Positions 5,976-6,584 of a stretch of 6,584 nucleotides of DNA are shown here, piece after piece. Position 1 is the first letter of the stretch. Every line of letters begins with the position of its first letter. Where the stretch lies: positions 1-6,584 of the forward strand of contig QMTT01000053.1 in assembly GCA_003663565.1 (NCBI GenBank), given 5' to 3'. The notes under the pieces were generated by a model, which saw only the letters and a list, made by a program, of their open reading frames with translations, was not told the DNA's origin and ran no database searches. The position numbers were made by a program, and so were the translations under genes. The DNA comes from Thermoplasmata archaeon. GTDB taxonomy: Archaea > Thermoplasmatota > B47-G6 > B47-G6B > 47-G6.

Positions 5976-6584
5976 ATGAGCGCAAGGGTTTCAAGGGGAT
6001 TGTCCTACATGTACTACTTTGAGAAGTGGCTAATATTAGGAGCTGTTGTAGGAGTGGTTGTTGGGTACTCCCTCCTAGGATTCTCGTATCTCCTAAAACT
6101 CGTGGTATCACTATCATCCATAGCCTTAGGAGCATCTCACGAAATAACCCTAGCATATAAGGATATATCGTATGTCTATCCATACATCTCAAGAAAGGCG
6201 CTAATGCCACTAATAATATTGACTGGGGTGTTTGTAAGCTCGTATATTGTATACAGGTTCGCAAAGGAGGCAGAAGGTTCTGGGACTGACGCCGCGATAT
6301 CAGCATACCATTTAAAGGGAGCAAGAGTCAATGCTAAAGTGCCTATTGTTAAGGCAATAGCCTCTGCAATTGCTATAGGCACAGGGAGTAGCGGAGGTGT
6401 TGCAGGTCCTGGGATCCAAATAGGGTCTGGTATTGCATCTGTAATATCAAGAGTCTTTAACCTTAGGTTTATAGACAGGAGGATAATGTTTATATCTGGA
6501 ATGGCTGCAGCTCTCTCAACGCTCTTTAGAAGTCCAATAGGTGGAGCGCTTTTTGCAGTTGAAATGCTGTATAAAAGGGATATA
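5976..6584 (+). CDS. ClC-family chloride channel/transporter, 3'-truncated by window edge
   Basis: Integral membrane anion-conducting protein. The first 203 residues are visible and the frame runs off the right edge; ClC pores are usually 400 residues or more, sometimes followed by CBS domains that would lie outside. Long hydrophobic stretches occur at about 17-50, 74-95 and 122-160. The selectivity motif is EGSGTDAAI (100-108), with Ser102 matching the central serine of E. coli ClC-ec1 (Ser107). The second ion-binding motif is GGVAGPGIQIG (140-150), where the gating glutamate (Glu148 in ClC-ec1) is Ala143. FRSPIGGALFAVEM (184-197) matches the NAPLAGILFIIEEM region, and the internal proton glutamate (Glu203) is Met197. 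This predicts chloride conduction without proton exchange. The start is 11 nt after the pelA stop, so it is probably on the same transcript; a functional link to ribosome rescue is not evident. Confidence 0.88.
   Translation, partial: MSARVSRGLSYMYYFEKWLILGAVVGVVVGYSLLGFSYLLKLVVSLSSIALGASHEITLAYKDISYVYPYISRKALMPLIILTGVFVSSYIVYRFAKEAEGSGTDAAISAYHLKGARVNAKVPIVKAIASAIAIGTGSSGGVAGPGIQIGSGIASVISRVFNLRFIDRRIMFISGMAAALSTLFRSPIGGALFAVEMLYKRDI

Noticed and set aside
5974..6382. Minus-strand open frames at 5974-6324 and 6176-6382
   Set aside because: The plus strand encodes recognisable ClC motifs here; the apparent frames only look prominent because the ClC frame has no stop before the window edge.

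Overview
The window most likely comes from a thermophilic archaeon of the Thermoproteota (Crenarchaeota) side, perhaps close to Desulfurococcales. The exact lineage cannot be fixed from this sequence. Supporting points are a class I (archaeal-type) CCA-adding enzyme, an archaeal Pelota, an NFACT protein of archaeal type, AT-rich DNA with strong use of AGA/AGG for Arg and ATA for Ile, proteins rich in Glu/Lys/Arg/Ile, and GGAGGTG-like Shine-Dalgarno sites. No rRNA, tRNA, CRISPR array, insertion sequence or other mobile element is visible.

Layout. (1) Positions 1-2435, + strand: the 3' part of cca (tRNA CCA-adding enzyme, cut by the left edge) followed by thrC (threonine synthase), with the two frames overlapping by 16 nt. 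(2) Positions 2410-2784, - strand: a small unrecognised protein with three predicted membrane helices, whose 3' end overlaps the 3' end of thrC by 26 nt. (3) Positions 2785-2965: the only sizeable intergenic stretch (181 nt), holding AT-rich promoter-like motifs for both directions and an inverted repeat around the next start codon. (4) Positions 2966-6584, + strand: rqcH (NFACT/RqcH/NEMF/Rqc2 family), pelA (Pelota/Dom34) and the 5' part of a ClC-family chloride channel gene that runs off the right edge. rqcH and pelA overlap by an ATGA, and the ClC start lies 11 nt after the pelA stop, so the three look like one transcript.

The most interesting theme is translation quality control. Pelota recognises stalled archaeal ribosomes and, with aEF1A and ABCE1, splits them. 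RqcH-family proteins bind the resulting large subunit that still carries peptidyl-tRNA and extend the nascent chain with a C-terminal tail. Finding both in one translationally coupled unit suggests that successive steps of rescue are expressed together. The CCA-adding enzyme nearby could restore tRNA ends damaged during rescue, but it lies in another transcript and that link is only inference.

Three proteins depart from family consensus at functional positions. The CCA enzyme has Glu in place of the usual third catalytic Asp. RqcH has Glu-Arg in place of the conserved Asp-Arg pair. The ClC protein lacks both glutamates that couple chloride to protons, so it is predicted to be a channel or uncoupled conductor rather than an antiporter. 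Family comparisons were made from memory, without alignment or database search.
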